This document shows, piece after piece, positions 54,186 to 63,475 of a stretch of 64,000 bases of DNA (position 1 is its first letter; each line of letters opens with the position of its first letter). The stretch is from Pseudoduganella flava (GTDB lineage: Bacteria > Pseudomonadota > Gammaproteobacteria > Burkholderiales > Burkholderiaceae_D): NCBI RefSeq assembly GCF_007830495.1, contig NZ_VLKW01000001.1, forward strand, positions 682,001-746,000, given 5' to 3'. Under the pieces are notes generated by a model. That model was not told the DNA's origin. It saw only the letters and a program-made list of their open reading frames with translations, and ran no database searches. The position numbers were made by a program, and so were the translations under genes.

Positions 54186-55457
54186 TCACCGCTGGTCTTC
54201 CGACCCGCCACCCCGCGAGCCGCCCCCGCCAGACTGCTTGCTGCCCAGGTCGTCGATATCATGCCCCCGCTCGCCCGGCGAGCCCTGCATGCCGAGCTGG
54301 CGGTCGGCCTGCTCGTTGTCGGTGCGGTTGTTGGGACGGGACTGGTTGCTCCACGTGTCGGCCTGCGCATTGCCGGCCTTGTCGGACTGCTGGCTGTTGC
54401 CGTGGCTGCCCATGCCCACGCGCTCGCCGCCCATCGCTTCCATCGGCAGCGAGTCCAGGCTGTCGCGGTCGGCGGACGTGCTGCCGCCGCTGCCCTGCGT
54501 CTGCTGGCCGATCAGGTTCGGGCCCGATTGCTGGTTGCCCTTGCTGGAGCCCTGCATGTCGACGTTGTTGCCACCCAGGCCGCCGCGGCCCGTCTGGCCG
54601 CTTTGCGCGCCCACGTCGTGCAGCGCGCCACCCCGTTCGCCGCCCATGCCGCCCGAGTGCTGGCCGCCGTGACCGTGGCCCGAGCCGGCGCGCGGTTGCG
54701 ACTGTTCATTGCCCGGGCCACCCTGTTTCCGCTCTTCCTTCATCTGCGCCAGGCCGTTCTGGCCGGGGCCACCCTTGGCGCCGCCGGATTGCTGGCTGCC
54801 GCCGGGGCCGCCCTGCAGGTTCGTGGCCATGTCGCCAGATCCGCCGGGCGAACTCGATTGCTGGCCGCCCAGCTGCTGGCTGCGGCCCGATCCGCGCTGT
54901 GCCGTGCCCGCGCCGGGGGTCGAGCCGTCTTCCTGGTGCGCTGGCCGAACACCTGCATCGGCCGTCCGCCCGCTGCCCGCGCCGCGCGTATCCGATTGCT
55001 GGTTGCCGCGCATGCCGCTCTCGCCGACTTCACCGGACGTGGCACCGGTCTGCTGGCGGCCGTACTGGTCGCGGTTCTCTTCCTGCGGGTCGAGCTGCAC
55101 TTTCTGCTGGTTGCCCGCGCCACCGTGGGTGGACGGCGCACCGCCCATGTGGTCCGAGTGGCCCTGTGCACTTTGCTGGCTCTGGCCGCCCTGGTCGATG
55201 CCCTGGCCGCTCTGGCCGCCCTGCGTGCCGGACGGGGTGCCGCGAATGCCGTCCAGCGTGCCCGAACCGCCGATCGATTGATCCGTCATGTCGCCTCCTT
55301 CGCTGCCGGCCGCGCTGCTCTGCCGGTTCGCTTCGATATTGGGTGCCTTGTTGACTTGCGTGGTGTCGTTGAGCGGGCCGCCGGCGGCGTGGTTGCCGCT
55401 CTGCGTCATGTAGCCCGCGTCCTGCGTGTTCCTGAGCTGGTCCTTTTCTCTGCTCAT
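54186..55457 (-). CDS. Disordered Gly/Gln/Ser-rich hydrophilic protein
   Basis: This 423-residue protein has almost no hydrophobic residues and is dominated by Gly, Gln, Ser, Asp and Asn (for example GGQSGQGIDQGGQSQQSAQG). It has no signal peptide, TM helix or recognisable fold. The start (MSREKDQLRNTQDAGYMTQS) is well supported by AAGGAG seven bases before the ATG. The composition matches hydrophilin-type stress proteins, which are linked to desiccation or osmotic protection. A shorter protein of the same style lies at 60798-61451. It lies beside the CbpA/CbpM chaperone pair. The function is inferred from composition only. Confidence 0.75.
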   Translation of the reverse strand: MSREKDQLRNTQDAGYMTQSGNHAAGGPLNDTTQVNKAPNIEANRQSSAAGSEGGDMTDQSIGGSGTLDGIRGTPSGTQGGQSGQGIDQGGQSQQSAQGHSDHMGGAPSTHGGAGNQQKVQLDPQEENRDQYGRQQTGATSGEVGESGMRGNQQSDTRGAGSGRTADAGVRPAHQEDGSTPGAGTAQRGSGRSQQLGGQQSSSPGGSGDMATNLQGGPGGSQQSGGAKGGPGQNGLAQMKEERKQGGPGNEQSQPRAGSGHGHGGQHSGGMGGERGGALHDVGAQSGQTGRGGLGGNNVDMQGSSKGNQQSGPNLIGQQTQGSGGSTSADRDSLDSLPMEAMGGERVGMGSHGNSQQSDKAGNAQADTWSNQSRPNNRTDNEQADRQLGMQGSPGERGHDIDDLGSKQSGGGGSRGGGSEDQR

Positions 55458-55605
55458 GTCGCTCTCCTTCTGCAATGGTTTTGCAAGGTAGGCGCTCATC
55501 GTAGGACGATGGGGCCGGAGAGGGTGTCAGCGCACACGCCGCGCCACTGTAGGAACGCTTATGTATCCCGGCCTGCAGCCCTGTGCACGGCCGGGCCAGG
55601 GCTGT

Positions 55606-56523
55606 TCAATACGCGCCGTGCGGCGTCGAATAGTCGAGGTCGAGGATCTGCTGCTTCAGCCAGCGGCCCGCGGGGCCCAGCTGGTCGTCGGTGCGGTGGA
55701 TCGTGTACAGCGGGTATTGCAGCGCATCGCCGTCCTGCACGCGCAGCCGCACCAGCCGCCCGTTCGCGAGGTCTTCCGCGATCATCGCTTCCGGCATGCT
55801 GCCCCAGCCCAGGCCCCCGCGCAGCAGCGCATGCTTCGAGTGCAGGTCGCCCAGGCGCCAGTCGCGCAGGCCCAGCACGCCAAAGTCCTGGCCCACCGTC
55901 AGCGGGCTGCGGTCCGTGACGACGAGCTGCAGGTGTTCGCGCAGCACGGCCGTCGGCACGACGCCGTCGATGGCCGCCAGCGGATGCGTCGGCGCGCACA
56001 CCGGCATCATCATCACGTGGCCGGCGAGCTGGCGCTCGACACTGTCGGGCAACAGCACCGGCATGCCGCTGATGCCCAGCTGGCAGCGGCCGTCGATGAC
56101 CATCTGCGCCACCGCGCCCAGCGCTTCCGTGTGCAGCCGCAGCGACACGGTCGGGTGCTCGCGCTGGAACGATTCCAGCAGCGCCACCAGCCTGCACATC
56201 GGGAACATGATGTCGACGACGAGGCACACCTCCGCCTCCAGCCCCGCACCGAGCGCCTTGGCGCGCGCGCGCATGCTGTCGACCCGCGCCGCGACGGCCC
56301 GCGCATCCGCCAGCAGCGCGCGGCCGGCCTCCGTCAGCGTCACCTTGCGCTTGCTGCGGTCGAGCAGGGCGATGTTCAGCTGCTCCTCCAGGTTGGCGAT
56401 CGTGTAGCTGATGACGGACTGGGTGCGGTGCAGCGCACGGGCCGCGTGGGCGAAGCCGCCGTGGTCGATGACGGCGGCAAACACGCGGAGCTGATCGAGG
56501 GTGGGGAGGCCGGGGTCGCGCAT
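55606..56523 (-). CDS. LysR-family transcriptional regulator
   Basis: This 305-residue LysR-type regulator has an N-terminal winged helix (LDQLRVFAAVIDHGGFAHAA, RTQSVISYTIANLEEQL) and a C-terminal substrate-binding domain. It diverges from the azoreductase gene, and a T-N11-A palindrome (AATCGA-TAGTT-TCGATT) sits between them. Regulation of azoR is the natural inference. Confidence 0.93.
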   Translation of the reverse strand: MRDPGLPTLDQLRVFAAVIDHGGFAHAARALHRTQSVISYTIANLEEQLNIALLDRSKRKVTLTEAGRALLADARAVAARVDSMRARAKALGAGLEAEVCLVVDIMFPMCRLVALLESFQREHPTVSLRLHTEALGAVAQMVIDGRCQLGISGMPVLLPDSVERQLAGHVMMMPVCAPTHPLAAIDGVVPTAVLREHLQLVVTDRSPLTVGQDFGVLGLRDWRLGDLHSKHALLRGGLGWGSMPEAMIAEDLANGRLVRLRVQDGDALQYPLYTIHRTDDQLGPAGRWLKQQILDLDYSTPHGAY

Positions 56524-56531
56524 ATCGTGAA

Positions 56532-56548
56532 AATCGATAGTTTCGATT
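56532..56548. promoter_or_regulatory. LysR-type operator between LysR and azoR
   Basis: A perfect inverted repeat AATCGA-TAGTT-TCGATT (T-N11-A form) lies nine bases from the LysR start codon. A second CTCGATAG half-element lies at about 56567, toward azoR. This layout is typical of autoregulated LysR pairs. Confidence 0.55.
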
Positions 56549-56623
56549 GAAATTAAGTGGATTTCCTCGATAGTAAAGCCGATCTATGATGGCTGCAATC
56601 ACCACTTACTTGAGGAGTTCATC

Positions 56624-57238
56624 ATGGCAAACGTCCTGTACATCAACAGCAGTGTGCGTTCTTCCGGCTCGCTGTCCCGCCAGCTGTCGGCCGAGTTCAT
56701 CGGGAAGTGGCAGGCGAATCACCCAACCGACACGATCGTCGAACGCGACCTGGCAGCCAACCCGGTGCCGCACCTGACCGAGGAAATGCTGGGCGCGTTC
56801 TTCACGGCGCCGGACCAGCGCACGGCCGCGCAGGCGCAGACGGTCAAGCTGTCCGACGACCTCGTGGACGAAGTGCTGGCCGCCGACGTCATCGTCATCG
56901 GCGCACCGATGTACAACTTCTCCGTGCCGTCCGGCCTGAAAGCCTACATCGACCACATCGCCCGCGCCGGCCGCACGTTCAAGTACACGGACAAGGGCCC
57001 CGTCGGCCTCATCGAAGGCAAGAAGGTGTACGTGTTCACCGCCAGCGGCGGCGTCTACAGCGAAGGCCCGGCGGCCGGCTACGACTTCCTGGCCACGTAC
57101 CTGAAGGCCGTGCTGGGCTTCCTCGGCATCACGGACATCAGCTTCATCCGCGCCGAAGGCGTGGCGCTGGGCGACGCGGCGCTGGCCGCCACGCTGGAGA
57201 AGAGCCGGCAGTCGATCGATACGCTGGCTGGCGTGTAA
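56624..57238 (+). CDS. azoR: FMN-dependent NADH azoreductase
   Basis: AzoR reduces azo bonds and quinones with NADH and FMN. The 204-residue flavodoxin-like protein has the N-terminal VLYINSSVRSSGSLSRQLSA, the FMN-binding PMYNFSVPSGLKAYIDHIAR and the conserved FTASGGVYSEG. It diverges from the LysR gene, which suggests inducible expression under quinone or azo stress. Confidence 0.95.
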   Translation: MANVLYINSSVRSSGSLSRQLSAEFIGKWQANHPTDTIVERDLAANPVPHLTEEMLGAFFTAPDQRTAAQAQTVKLSDDLVDEVLAADVIVIGAPMYNFSVPSGLKAYIDHIARAGRTFKYTDKGPVGLIEGKKVYVFTASGGVYSEGPAAGYDFLATYLKAVLGFLGITDISFIRAEGVALGDAALAATLEKSRQSIDTLAGV

Positions 57239-57322
57239 GCGATCGAAGCCGGGCAGGGCGCCGGGCAACGGAGGCGGGATGGCTGCGGTATCATCGTGCC
57301 ATCCCTGTTCCGAAAGCCTCGA

Positions 57323-58189
57323 ATGAAAGACCGCCTGCACCTGCTCGTCATCGATCCGCAGAACGACTTCTGCGACCTGCCGTCCGAATACCTGCCGATC
57401 GATCCCGCCGGCGACGCACCGCGCGCGCCCGCGCTGCCGGTGGCCGGCGCCCATGACGACATGCGCCGCCTGGCGCAGCTGATCGAGCGGGGCCGGCATG
57501 GCCTGACGGCGATCACGGTCACGCTCGACTCGCACCACCGCTACCACATCGCGCACCCGACGTTCTGGGTTGCCGCCGACGGCGGCCCCGTCGCACCGTT
57601 CACCGAAATCACCGCCGCCGACGTGCGCGCCGCGCGCTTCCTGCCGCGCGACCCCGATGCCCGCACCCGCGCGCTGGCCTATCTCGACGCGCTGGAGACG
57701 GCCGGGCGCTACCGCCTGATGGTCTGGCCCGTGCACTGCGAGATCGGCACGTGGGGCCACAACGTGCACGACGACGTGCGCACCGCCTACAACCGCTGGG
57801 AAGACGCATCGCTCGGCGTCGTCGCGAAGATCGCCAAGGGCTCCAATCCATGGACCGAGCACTACTCCGCCGTGATGGCCGAGGTGCCGGATGCGGGCGA
57901 ACCGGATACGCAGCTGAACCGCAAGCTGATCGACAGCCTGCTTGCGTCCGATCGCCTGTACATCGCCGGCGAGGCGGGCAGCCACTGCGTCAAGGCGACC
58001 ACTGAACACATCGTCGAACAGTTCGGCGGCGAGGTTGCTCGCCTGACGTTGATCGAGGATTGCATGAGCCCCGTGGGGGGCTTCGAGGCGCAGCAGCAGG
58101 CCTTCTTCGAACGGATGCGCGCTGCCGGCGTGCGCTTCGCGAAGGCAGCCGACGTGACGCAGGAACTGCTCGTGAATGCGGGGCGCTGA
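57323..58189 (+). CDS. Cysteine hydrolase, nicotinamidase-like
   Basis: This 288-residue isochorismatase-fold hydrolase has the catalytic triad Asp11 ([12 protein letters not shown]), a Lys in the middle and Cys222 in [11 protein letters not shown]. The DxH-type metal site [11 protein letters not shown] resembles nicotinamidase PncA. It is longer than PncA (about 210 residues). The next gene is pncB, one base away, so it probably converts nicotinamide to nicotinate for PncB. The ATG at 57323 starts the fold; a GTG at 57296 is an alternative. Confidence 0.82.
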   Translation: MKDRLHLLVIDPQNDFCDLPSEYLPIDPAGDAPRAPALPVAGAHDDMRRLAQLIERGRHGLTAITVTLDSHHRYHIAHPTFWVAADGGPVAPFTEITAADVRAARFLPRDPDARTRALAYLDALETAGRYRLMVWPVHCEIGTWGHNVHDDVRTAYNRWEDASLGVVAKIAKGSNPWTEHYSAVMAEVPDAGEPDTQLNRKLIDSLLASDRLYIAGEAGSHCVKATTEHIVEQFGGEVARLTLIEDCMSPVGGFEAQQQAFFERMRAAGVRFAKAADVTQELLVNAGR

Positions 58190-58190
58190 A

Positions 58191-59429
58191 ATGAATTCAC
58201 CCACGAACGCAGCGATGAACGCCCCGACGAACGCACCTTTCCGCCCGGTCGTGCGCAGCCTGCTGGAAACCGACCTGTATAAATTCTCGATGTGGCAGGC
58301 CTTGCTGCACTGGCACCCCGGCGCGCATGCCGAGTACGAATTCAAGTGCCGCAACAAGCCCGCGTATCCGCTGGCGGAATTGAAGGAGGAAGTGGAGGCG
58401 CAGCTCGACCACCTGTGCACGCTGGAGTTCCGCGAGGAGGAACTCGACTATCTGCGGTCGCTCCGCTACATCAAGACGGACTTCGTCGACTTCCTCACGG
58501 TGTTCCGCTTCCAGCGCAAGTTCATCACGGTGGAGACGGACGGCGAAGAGCTGCTGATCCATGCGCGCGGCCCGCAGGTGCACGTGATGGGCTTCGAAAT
58601 CTTCGTGCTGTACATCGTCAACGAGCTGTACTTCCGCCGCTTCGACCAGGAAGCGGCGCTGGCCGAAGGGCGCCGCCGGCTCGATGCGAAAGTGGCGGCG
58701 CTGAAGGCGTTCGGCCGCGAGCCGATGCTGCGCAATCCTTTCGAGTTCTCCGACTTCGGCGTGCGCCGCCGCTTCTCCGGTGCGTGGCACGACGAGGTGG
58801 TGGAGCGGCTGGCGCGCGACGTGCCGGAATTCTTCAAGGGCACGTCGAACGTCTATCTCGCCATGCGTTACAGGATTCACCCGATCGGCACGATGGCGCA
58901 CGAATACATGCAGTCGTTCCAGGCGTTCGGCGTGCGCCTGCGCGATTTCCAGAAGGCGGCGCTGGAGGATTGGGTGCAGGAGTTCCGCGGCGACCTGGGC
59001 ACCGCGTTGACGGACGTCGTCGGCATGGATGCGTTCCTGCGCGACTTCGACCTGTACTTCGCCAAGCTGTTCGACGGCCTGCGCCACGATTCGGGCGACC
59101 CGGTGGAGTGGGGCGAGAAGGCGATCGCGCACTACCAGAAGCTGCGCATCGACGCGCACACGAAGCGGCTCGTGTTCTCGGATGGGCTGAACCTGGACAA
59201 GGCGATCCACCTGTACCGCCACTTTGCCGACCGCATCATGACGGGCTTCGGCATCGGCACGTGGCTCACCAACGACCTGGGTGTCACGCCGCTGAACATC
59301 GTGATGAAGCTGGTGCGCTGCAACGGCCAGTCGGTGGCGAAGCTGTCCGACTCGCCGGGCAAGACGATGAGCAAGGACGAGACGTTCCTCGCTTACCTGC
59401 GGCAGGTGTTCGAGCATCCTGCCGCATGA
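58191..59429 (+). CDS. pncB: Nicotinate phosphoribosyltransferase
   Basis: PncB joins nicotinate to PRPP to give nicotinate mononucleotide, the first step of NAD salvage. The 412-residue protein has [40 protein letters not shown], the phosphorylatable-His region [12 protein letters not shown] and [17 protein letters not shown]. The start follows the previous stop after a single base, so the two form a salvage operon. Confidence 0.96.
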   Translation: MNSPTNAAMNAPTNAPFRPVVRSLLETDLYKFSMWQALLHWHPGAHAEYEFKCRNKPAYPLAELKEEVEAQLDHLCTLEFREEELDYLRSLRYIKTDFVDFLTVFRFQRKFITVETDGEELLIHARGPQVHVMGFEIFVLYIVNELYFRRFDQEAALAEGRRRLDAKVAALKAFGREPMLRNPFEFSDFGVRRRFSGAWHDEVVERLARDVPEFFKGTSNVYLAMRYRIHPIGTMAHEYMQSFQAFGVRLRDFQKAALEDWVQEFRGDLGTALTDVVGMDAFLRDFDLYFAKLFDGLRHDSGDPVEWGEKAIAHYQKLRIDAHTKRLVFSDGLNLDKAIHLYRHFADRIMTGFGIGTWLTNDLGVTPLNIVMKLVRCNGQSVAKLSDSPGKTMSKDETFLAYLRQVFEHPAA

Positions 59430-59456
59430 GCGGGCCGCGCCGGCTCAGACGGTAGC

Positions 59457-59759
59457 TCAGGCCTCCACGCCGCCGTAGCGCAGCATCAGCGTGTTGGCCT
59501 GGTCGCGCTGTTCGTCGGAGTCGACGTCGACGGACAGCAGCGCGGCAGGGTGCTCGGTGGGGTGATCCGTGTCGTCGGCATCGTCCGGCGTCAGCGAATC
59601 CATGATGTTCTCGACGGCTTGCGTGGTCGTATTCTGGCCGCGGACGTCGTGCAGGTTCAGTTGCACGGACGAACCTGAAAAGCCCGCGTCCAGCAGCGCC
59701 GCGCGCGCCGCCTCGGCATCCTCGACCGTCTTGAAGTTGCGGTGTATCGTGTCTGGCAT
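59457..59759 (-). CDS. Small hypothetical protein, YflT/general-stress-like
   Basis: This 100-residue protein begins MPDTIHRNFKTVEDAEAARA. The pattern of a short alpha/beta unit with an Asp-rich tail (DDADDTDHPTEHPAALLSVD) is seen in YflT-type stress proteins that often accompany CsbD and similar genes. CAGGA lies seven bases before the ATG. The family assignment is tentative. Confidence 0.65.
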   Translation of the reverse strand: MPDTIHRNFKTVEDAEAARAALLDAGFSGSSVQLNLHDVRGQNTTTQAVENIMDSLTPDDADDTDHPTEHPAALLSVDVDSDEQRDQANTLMLRYGGVEA

Positions 59760-59873
59760 GGCAGTTCCTGTAGGGTTGGACTTACCGCCATTGTGCGGCA
59801 ACGGCGCCGCGCGCGGCGCTCAGATGGGGCATCAGCGGTGGGCCCGCAGCGATGGGCCCGCAGCGATGGTTCG

Positions 59874-60173
59874 TTAGAAGCCGCTGACGGCGTTCTCCGT
59901 ATGCTCGACCTTCGGCGGCTCGGCAAAGAAGCCGCCGACGAGACCGCGCCAGGCCTGGAAGTCGGCGCTGCCGCGGAAGTCCACCGTGTGGTGTTCCAGC
60001 GTTTCCCAGCCGATCACGAGGCGGTACGTGTCGGGGCGCTCGATCGTGCGGTCGAGCCGCATCGACAGGCAGCCCTTGGCACGGCGGAACAGCGGCACCG
60101 CTTCGCCCACGGCCGCTTCAAAAGCGGCGTTGGTGCCCGGATGGATCGTGATTTCAGCTATTTCGTAGATCAT
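59874..60173 (-). CDS. Antibiotic biosynthesis monooxygenase (ABM) domain protein
   Basis: This 99-residue single ABM-fold protein starts MIYEIAEITIHPGTNAAFEA and has the core LFRRAKGCLSMRL and YRLVIGWETLEHHT. Members are small heme- or quinone-degrading oxygenases; the substrate is unknown here. The start codon overlaps the region of the divergent GNAT gene, with 13 bases between them. Confidence 0.85.
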   Translation of the reverse strand: MIYEIAEITIHPGTNAAFEAAVGEAVPLFRRAKGCLSMRLDRTIERPDTYRLVIGWETLEHHTVDFRGSADFQAWRGLVGGFFAEPPKVEHTENAVSGF

Positions 60174-60186
60174 GGAAGGAGTCCTG

Positions 60187-60774
60187 ATGAGTAGTGGTTC
60201 CCGCATTTTGCCCGAACAACGGCAAGCGCGCAGGGTGGTGCTGAAGACGCCGCGGCTGCTGCTGCGCCTGTGGCAGCCGGATGATGTCGCGCCATACGTC
60301 GCGCTGAACGCCGACCCCACCGTGACGCAATTCCTGCGCGGCCCCGTCAGCGCCGCACAGGCCGAGGAGTTCTTCGCCGCGCAGAACGCGATGGTCGAGA
60401 AGCACGGCTGCGCCTTTCTCGCGGCGGAGCTGCGCGCGACGGGGGAACTGGCCGGCTTCGTCGGCCTGAAGTACCAGGATTTCGATGCGCCGTTCGCGCC
60501 ATGCCATGAAATCGGCTGGCGCCTGGCCGCGCATTGCTGGGGCATGGGACTGGCAACCGAAGGTGCCCGCGCCGCGCTGGCGTACGGCTTCGATACGTTG
60601 GGGCTGGACGAGATCGTGTCGTTCACGGTGCCCGCGAACACCCGCTCGCGGCGTGTGATGGAAAAGCTGGGAATGGTGCGTGATCCGGACGGCGACTTCG
60701 CCCATCCGGCACTGCGCGCGGATCACGCTTTATCGCGGCACGTGCTGTACCGACTGCGGCGCCCGGCCGGGTAG
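60187..60774 (+). CDS. GNAT-family N-acetyltransferase
   Basis: This 195-residue RimJ/RimL-type acetyltransferase has RVVLKTPRLLLRLWQPDDVA, IGWRLAAHCWGMGLATEGAR (acetyl-CoA P-loop region) and the C-terminal NTRSRRVMEKLGM signature. AAGGAG lies six bases before the ATG at 60187. The acetyl acceptor is unknown. Confidence 0.9.
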   Translation: MSSGSRILPEQRQARRVVLKTPRLLLRLWQPDDVAPYVALNADPTVTQFLRGPVSAAQAEEFFAAQNAMVEKHGCAFLAAELRATGELAGFVGLKYQDFDAPFAPCHEIGWRLAAHCWGMGLATEGARAALAYGFDTLGLDEIVSFTVPANTRSRRVMEKLGMVRDPDGDFAHPALRADHALSRHVLYRLRRPAG

Positions 60775-60797
60775 CCGGGCGCGCGCATCAGCTGGCA

Positions 60798-61451
60798 TCA
60801 GCGGGACTTGTCGCCGCTGCCACCCTGCGGGTTCTGGCGGTACGTGTCGCGCTGGTCGGCCGCCGTGCTGCCCGCGCCCGTCGAGCTGCCATGCTCGCTC
60901 TGGCGGCTTTGGCCACCTTCGCGGGCCAGACTGCCCTGGTCGCGGTCGACGTCCGTCATCCGTTCACCGCCATAGCCTTGCTGGTTCAGGTCACCGGATT
61001 GCCGATTGCCGTCCGCGCTGCCGGGAATGCCGGCGGCACCCTGGTTGCCGGCCGCACCCTGCAGGCCGGTCGGATCGCTGGGGCGGCCGCCGCCGGACAG
61101 GCTCTGCGTCTGCCCCTGATCTTGATCCTGTCGCTGCGACTGGCGATTGCCGGAACCTGAACCGCTGCGGCTGCCCAGGTCGCTGGTACCTTCCAGCAGG
61201 TCCTGCGTCCGTTCGCCGCTGGCGAAGCCCTGGCCGTTCTGGTCGGCCTCGGAGCCGTCCGACAGCAGGTCGTCCGTGCGGCCGGCCGTCTGCATGCCGC
61301 CCACCCACGGCGTATGCGCGGCCTCGTCATAACCCTTGTCGGTCGGCGATTCGCCGGTGGCGCCGGTGCCCATCGTGCCCGCGCTGGTGGTGCCGTCATG
61401 GGTCTTCTGGTCCCAGTTGCGTCCTTGCTTGTCCTTGCCTTGGTTTTGCAT
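60798..61451 (-). CDS. Second disordered hydrophilic Gly/Gln/Asp-rich protein
   Basis: This 217-residue protein is almost wholly hydrophilic (QGKDKQGRNWDQKTHDGTTS ..., GSRSGSGSGNRQSQRQDQDQ) and has no signal, TM helix or fold. GGAGG sits six bases before the ATG, so the start is secure. The composition and style (GGxx, SxxDQ, GERxxD) match the larger protein at 54186, suggesting a related hydrophilin-type function. A single aromatic patch (TPWVGGMQTAGRTDDLL) is its most structured region. Function is unknown. Confidence 0.7.
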   Translation of the reverse strand: MQNQGKDKQGRNWDQKTHDGTTSAGTMGTGATGESPTDKGYDEAAHTPWVGGMQTAGRTDDLLSDGSEADQNGQGFASGERTQDLLEGTSDLGSRSGSGSGNRQSQRQDQDQGQTQSLSGGGRPSDPTGLQGAAGNQGAAGIPGSADGNRQSGDLNQQGYGGERMTDVDRDQGSLAREGGQSRQSEHGSSTGAGSTAADQRDTYRQNPQGGSGDKSR

Positions 61452-61562
61452 GATGGCCTCCTCATCGTTTCGCGTGGCGGCCATCTTAGGACGGCGCGGG
61501 CGAAGGCGGAATAGGCGTGCGCGTGGCTTCCATGTAGGAGCGCAGGCATTGCGACGGCAATG

Positions 61563-61589
61563 AAAAAGGGCGCCGCGAAAGGGCGCCCT
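61563..61589 (-). terminator. Intrinsic terminator of the first PEP-CTERM gene
   Basis: AGGGCGCC pairs with GGCGCCCT around a seven-base loop. Read on the minus strand it is followed by TTTTTC. It lies 34 bases past the stop at 61623. Confidence 0.75.
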
Positions 61590-61622
61590 GCGGGGAGATG
61601 CGCGGCGCGGCCGCGGCAAGGG

Positions 61623-62150
61623 TCAGCGCAGCGCTTTGCGGCGCTGGGCGTACGTGACCGCCGCCAGGCCGAACGCCAGCATCAGCCACGTGGACGGTTC
61701 CGGCACGGCCGTGATGACGCCCGGGCCGCCGATCAGCACCTGGTATTTGCCGAACTCGGGATCGTCATAGCCCGTCACGACGAAGTAGTAGGTGGTGCCC
61801 GCCGTCAGCTCGCCAGCGACCGAGGAGGTGGTGGGCGATACGTCGTCGTCGCTGCCGTTCACGAAGTTCGTCACCGTGTCGGCCGGATTGAAGCTGTTTT
61901 CAAAGAGCAGGATCACGCTGTCGAACTCGGCGGTTACCTGGAAGGTATAGGTGCCCGAAGTGCCGACGGTGAAGGCCCACTGGGTGAACGGGATGGCCGA
62001 GCCGGGGAATTCCCACGGCGTCAGGTCGAGCGTCGGGCCGCCGGTCGTGTCGCCGGTTTGATGGATGATCTCGGCTTGCGCGGTCTGGGCGAGGCCGATG
62101 AACAGCGTGCTGATGGCAATTGCTGCTTGGAAGAACTTCTTAATGTTCAT
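61623..62150 (-). CDS. PEP-CTERM sorting-domain protein 1
   Basis: This 175-residue exported protein has a signal peptide (MNIKKFFQAAIAISTLFIGLAQTAQA), a beta-sandwich pre-peptidase-like body (SGTYTFQVTAEFDSVILLFE) and a PEP-CTERM tail: VPEPS, a TM helix (TWLMLAFGLAAVTYA) and basic QRRKALR. Such proteins are sorted by EpsH/exosortase and linked to exopolysaccharide. It closely parallels the next gene, at 62451. The exosortase gene itself is not in the window. Confidence 0.9.
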   Translation of the reverse strand: MNIKKFFQAAIAISTLFIGLAQTAQAEIIHQTGDTTGGPTLDLTPWEFPGSAIPFTQWAFTVGTSGTYTFQVTAEFDSVILLFENSFNPADTVTNFVNGSDDDVSPTTSSVAGELTAGTTYYFVVTGYDDPEFGKYQVLIGGPGVITAVPEPSTWLMLAFGLAAVTYAQRRKALR

Positions 62151-62416
62151 AAGGTTCTCTTTCATCTCAAGTGGAGGGGAACAGCCGGACGAGTCAGCTC
62201 ATCAGGCAGGTTCAGTATGGCACGGTGAACCCGGCGGCACGCTTGCGTTCTTAAGTATTTTTTAAGCCTTTTTGACAAGTCTTGTTGTGCGGAATTGCGC
62301 TTTTCGTGGGGGTAACGTGCTTCAGAGGAGGGACGGGCGGGGGCGTTGAAAAGCAGTTTGAACGGGCGGGGAGGGGAGTGTTGGATGGCGGCGACAGCTG
62401 GTTACCGCGCGGTGGG

Positions 62417-62441
62417 AAAACGCGGAGCCGAGGCTCCGCGT
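62417..62441 (-). terminator. Terminator of the second PEP-CTERM gene
   Basis: CGCGGAGCC pairs with GGCTCCGCG around GA. On the minus strand TTTTCCC follows. It lies ten bases after the stop at 62451. Confidence 0.7.
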
Positions 62442-62450
62442 CCGTCCAGA

Positions 62451-62996
62451 TCAGCGTGCTGCCCTGCGCCGCTGCGCGTAGGCGAGCGCGGCAAGGCCGA
62501 GTCCCAGCATCAGCCACGTCTGCGGTTCGGGGACGGCCGTGATGACGCCGGGGCCGGCAATGGTCAGCGCGTACTGGCCCGCGAAGTCGTTGTAGTAACT
62601 GGTAAAGACGACGGTGTAAAGCGATCCCGCTTCAAGTTCGCTGGCGAAGCCGGAAGTGTTGTGGCTCACCAGGTCATCGCTGCCGGCCACACCGTTGAGC
62701 TTCGGCGCCGTCGGATCGAATGCATCCTTGTAGAGGAACAGCATCGTGTCGAATCCCAGGCCGGTCGCGACGAAGCTGTACTCGCCGCTGGTGTCGATGC
62801 TGATGGTGATGGCGTTGTAGGCGACGTTTGTACCGGTAGTGGACAGGTTCGAGAAGTCGGTGAATGGCCGATTAAAGGTGGGGCCGCCGGTGGTATCGCC
62901 GGTGTAGGTGACGAGCTCGGCCTTGGCGCTGTGGACGAGGCCGACGAAGAGCGCGCTGATCGCCAGCGCGGAACGGAAGAACTTGGCTATGTTCAT
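62451..62996 (-). CDS. PEP-CTERM sorting-domain protein 2
   Basis: This 181-residue paralogue of the protein at 61623 has a signal peptide (MNIAKFFRSALAISALFVGL), the shared GDTTGGPTFN motif after cleavage, and a body with SGEYSFVATGLGFDTMLFLY. The PEP-CTERM tail is VPEPQTWLMLGLGLAALAYA followed by QRRRAAR. The two genes are tandem with 300 bases between them and probably arose by duplication. The role is presumably surface or matrix associated. Confidence 0.9.
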   Translation of the reverse strand: MNIAKFFRSALAISALFVGLVHSAKAELVTYTGDTTGGPTFNRPFTDFSNLSTTGTNVAYNAITISIDTSGEYSFVATGLGFDTMLFLYKDAFDPTAPKLNGVAGSDDLVSHNTSGFASELEAGSLYTVVFTSYYNDFAGQYALTIAGPGVITAVPEPQTWLMLGLGLAALAYAQRRRAAR

Positions 62997-63475
62997 GGCG
63001 TTTTTCTCTTTCATAAGGGTAGTGGGGAGGCCTGTCGGGGGAAGGCGACAGGTGGTGTCAGTATGGCATGTAAATTTGGTAATTTGGGCGGCTATGCGTG
63101 GTATCGAGCAGCTTTAGCAGTCGGCTGTGCCACAGCCCAGAGATGGCGGAACATTCATGTTTGCAATAATTATTGCAAATAAGTATCATAGTGTTATGAC
63201 CACATACTTGATGTTAGACACGAAATGGCAAGCTCGCGCTCTCTGTCGTGTCCTTCTCATCATTGACTAACTGCTTACGTACCTCTAACTGAAGCTAAGA
63301 ACTGCGTATATTTGCTTATTGCCAAAAATAAAGCAAAATTCGGCTATGTTGGTATATATTGGAAATATTGGCCATGGGGGCGGGCCGATATACTCGTATA
63401 ACTAGTTCGAGCTATCGAATTCGTCAGAGAATTTCTGCTACAACTATAAACCGATTTAACGTGCAAAATAACAAT
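62997..63475. other. AT-rich gene-free stretch
   Basis: No gene is supported here. The sequence becomes clearly AT-rich from about 63060, unlike the rest of the window, and holds only short open frames. It precedes the foreign-looking gene at 63476. Confidence 0.6.
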
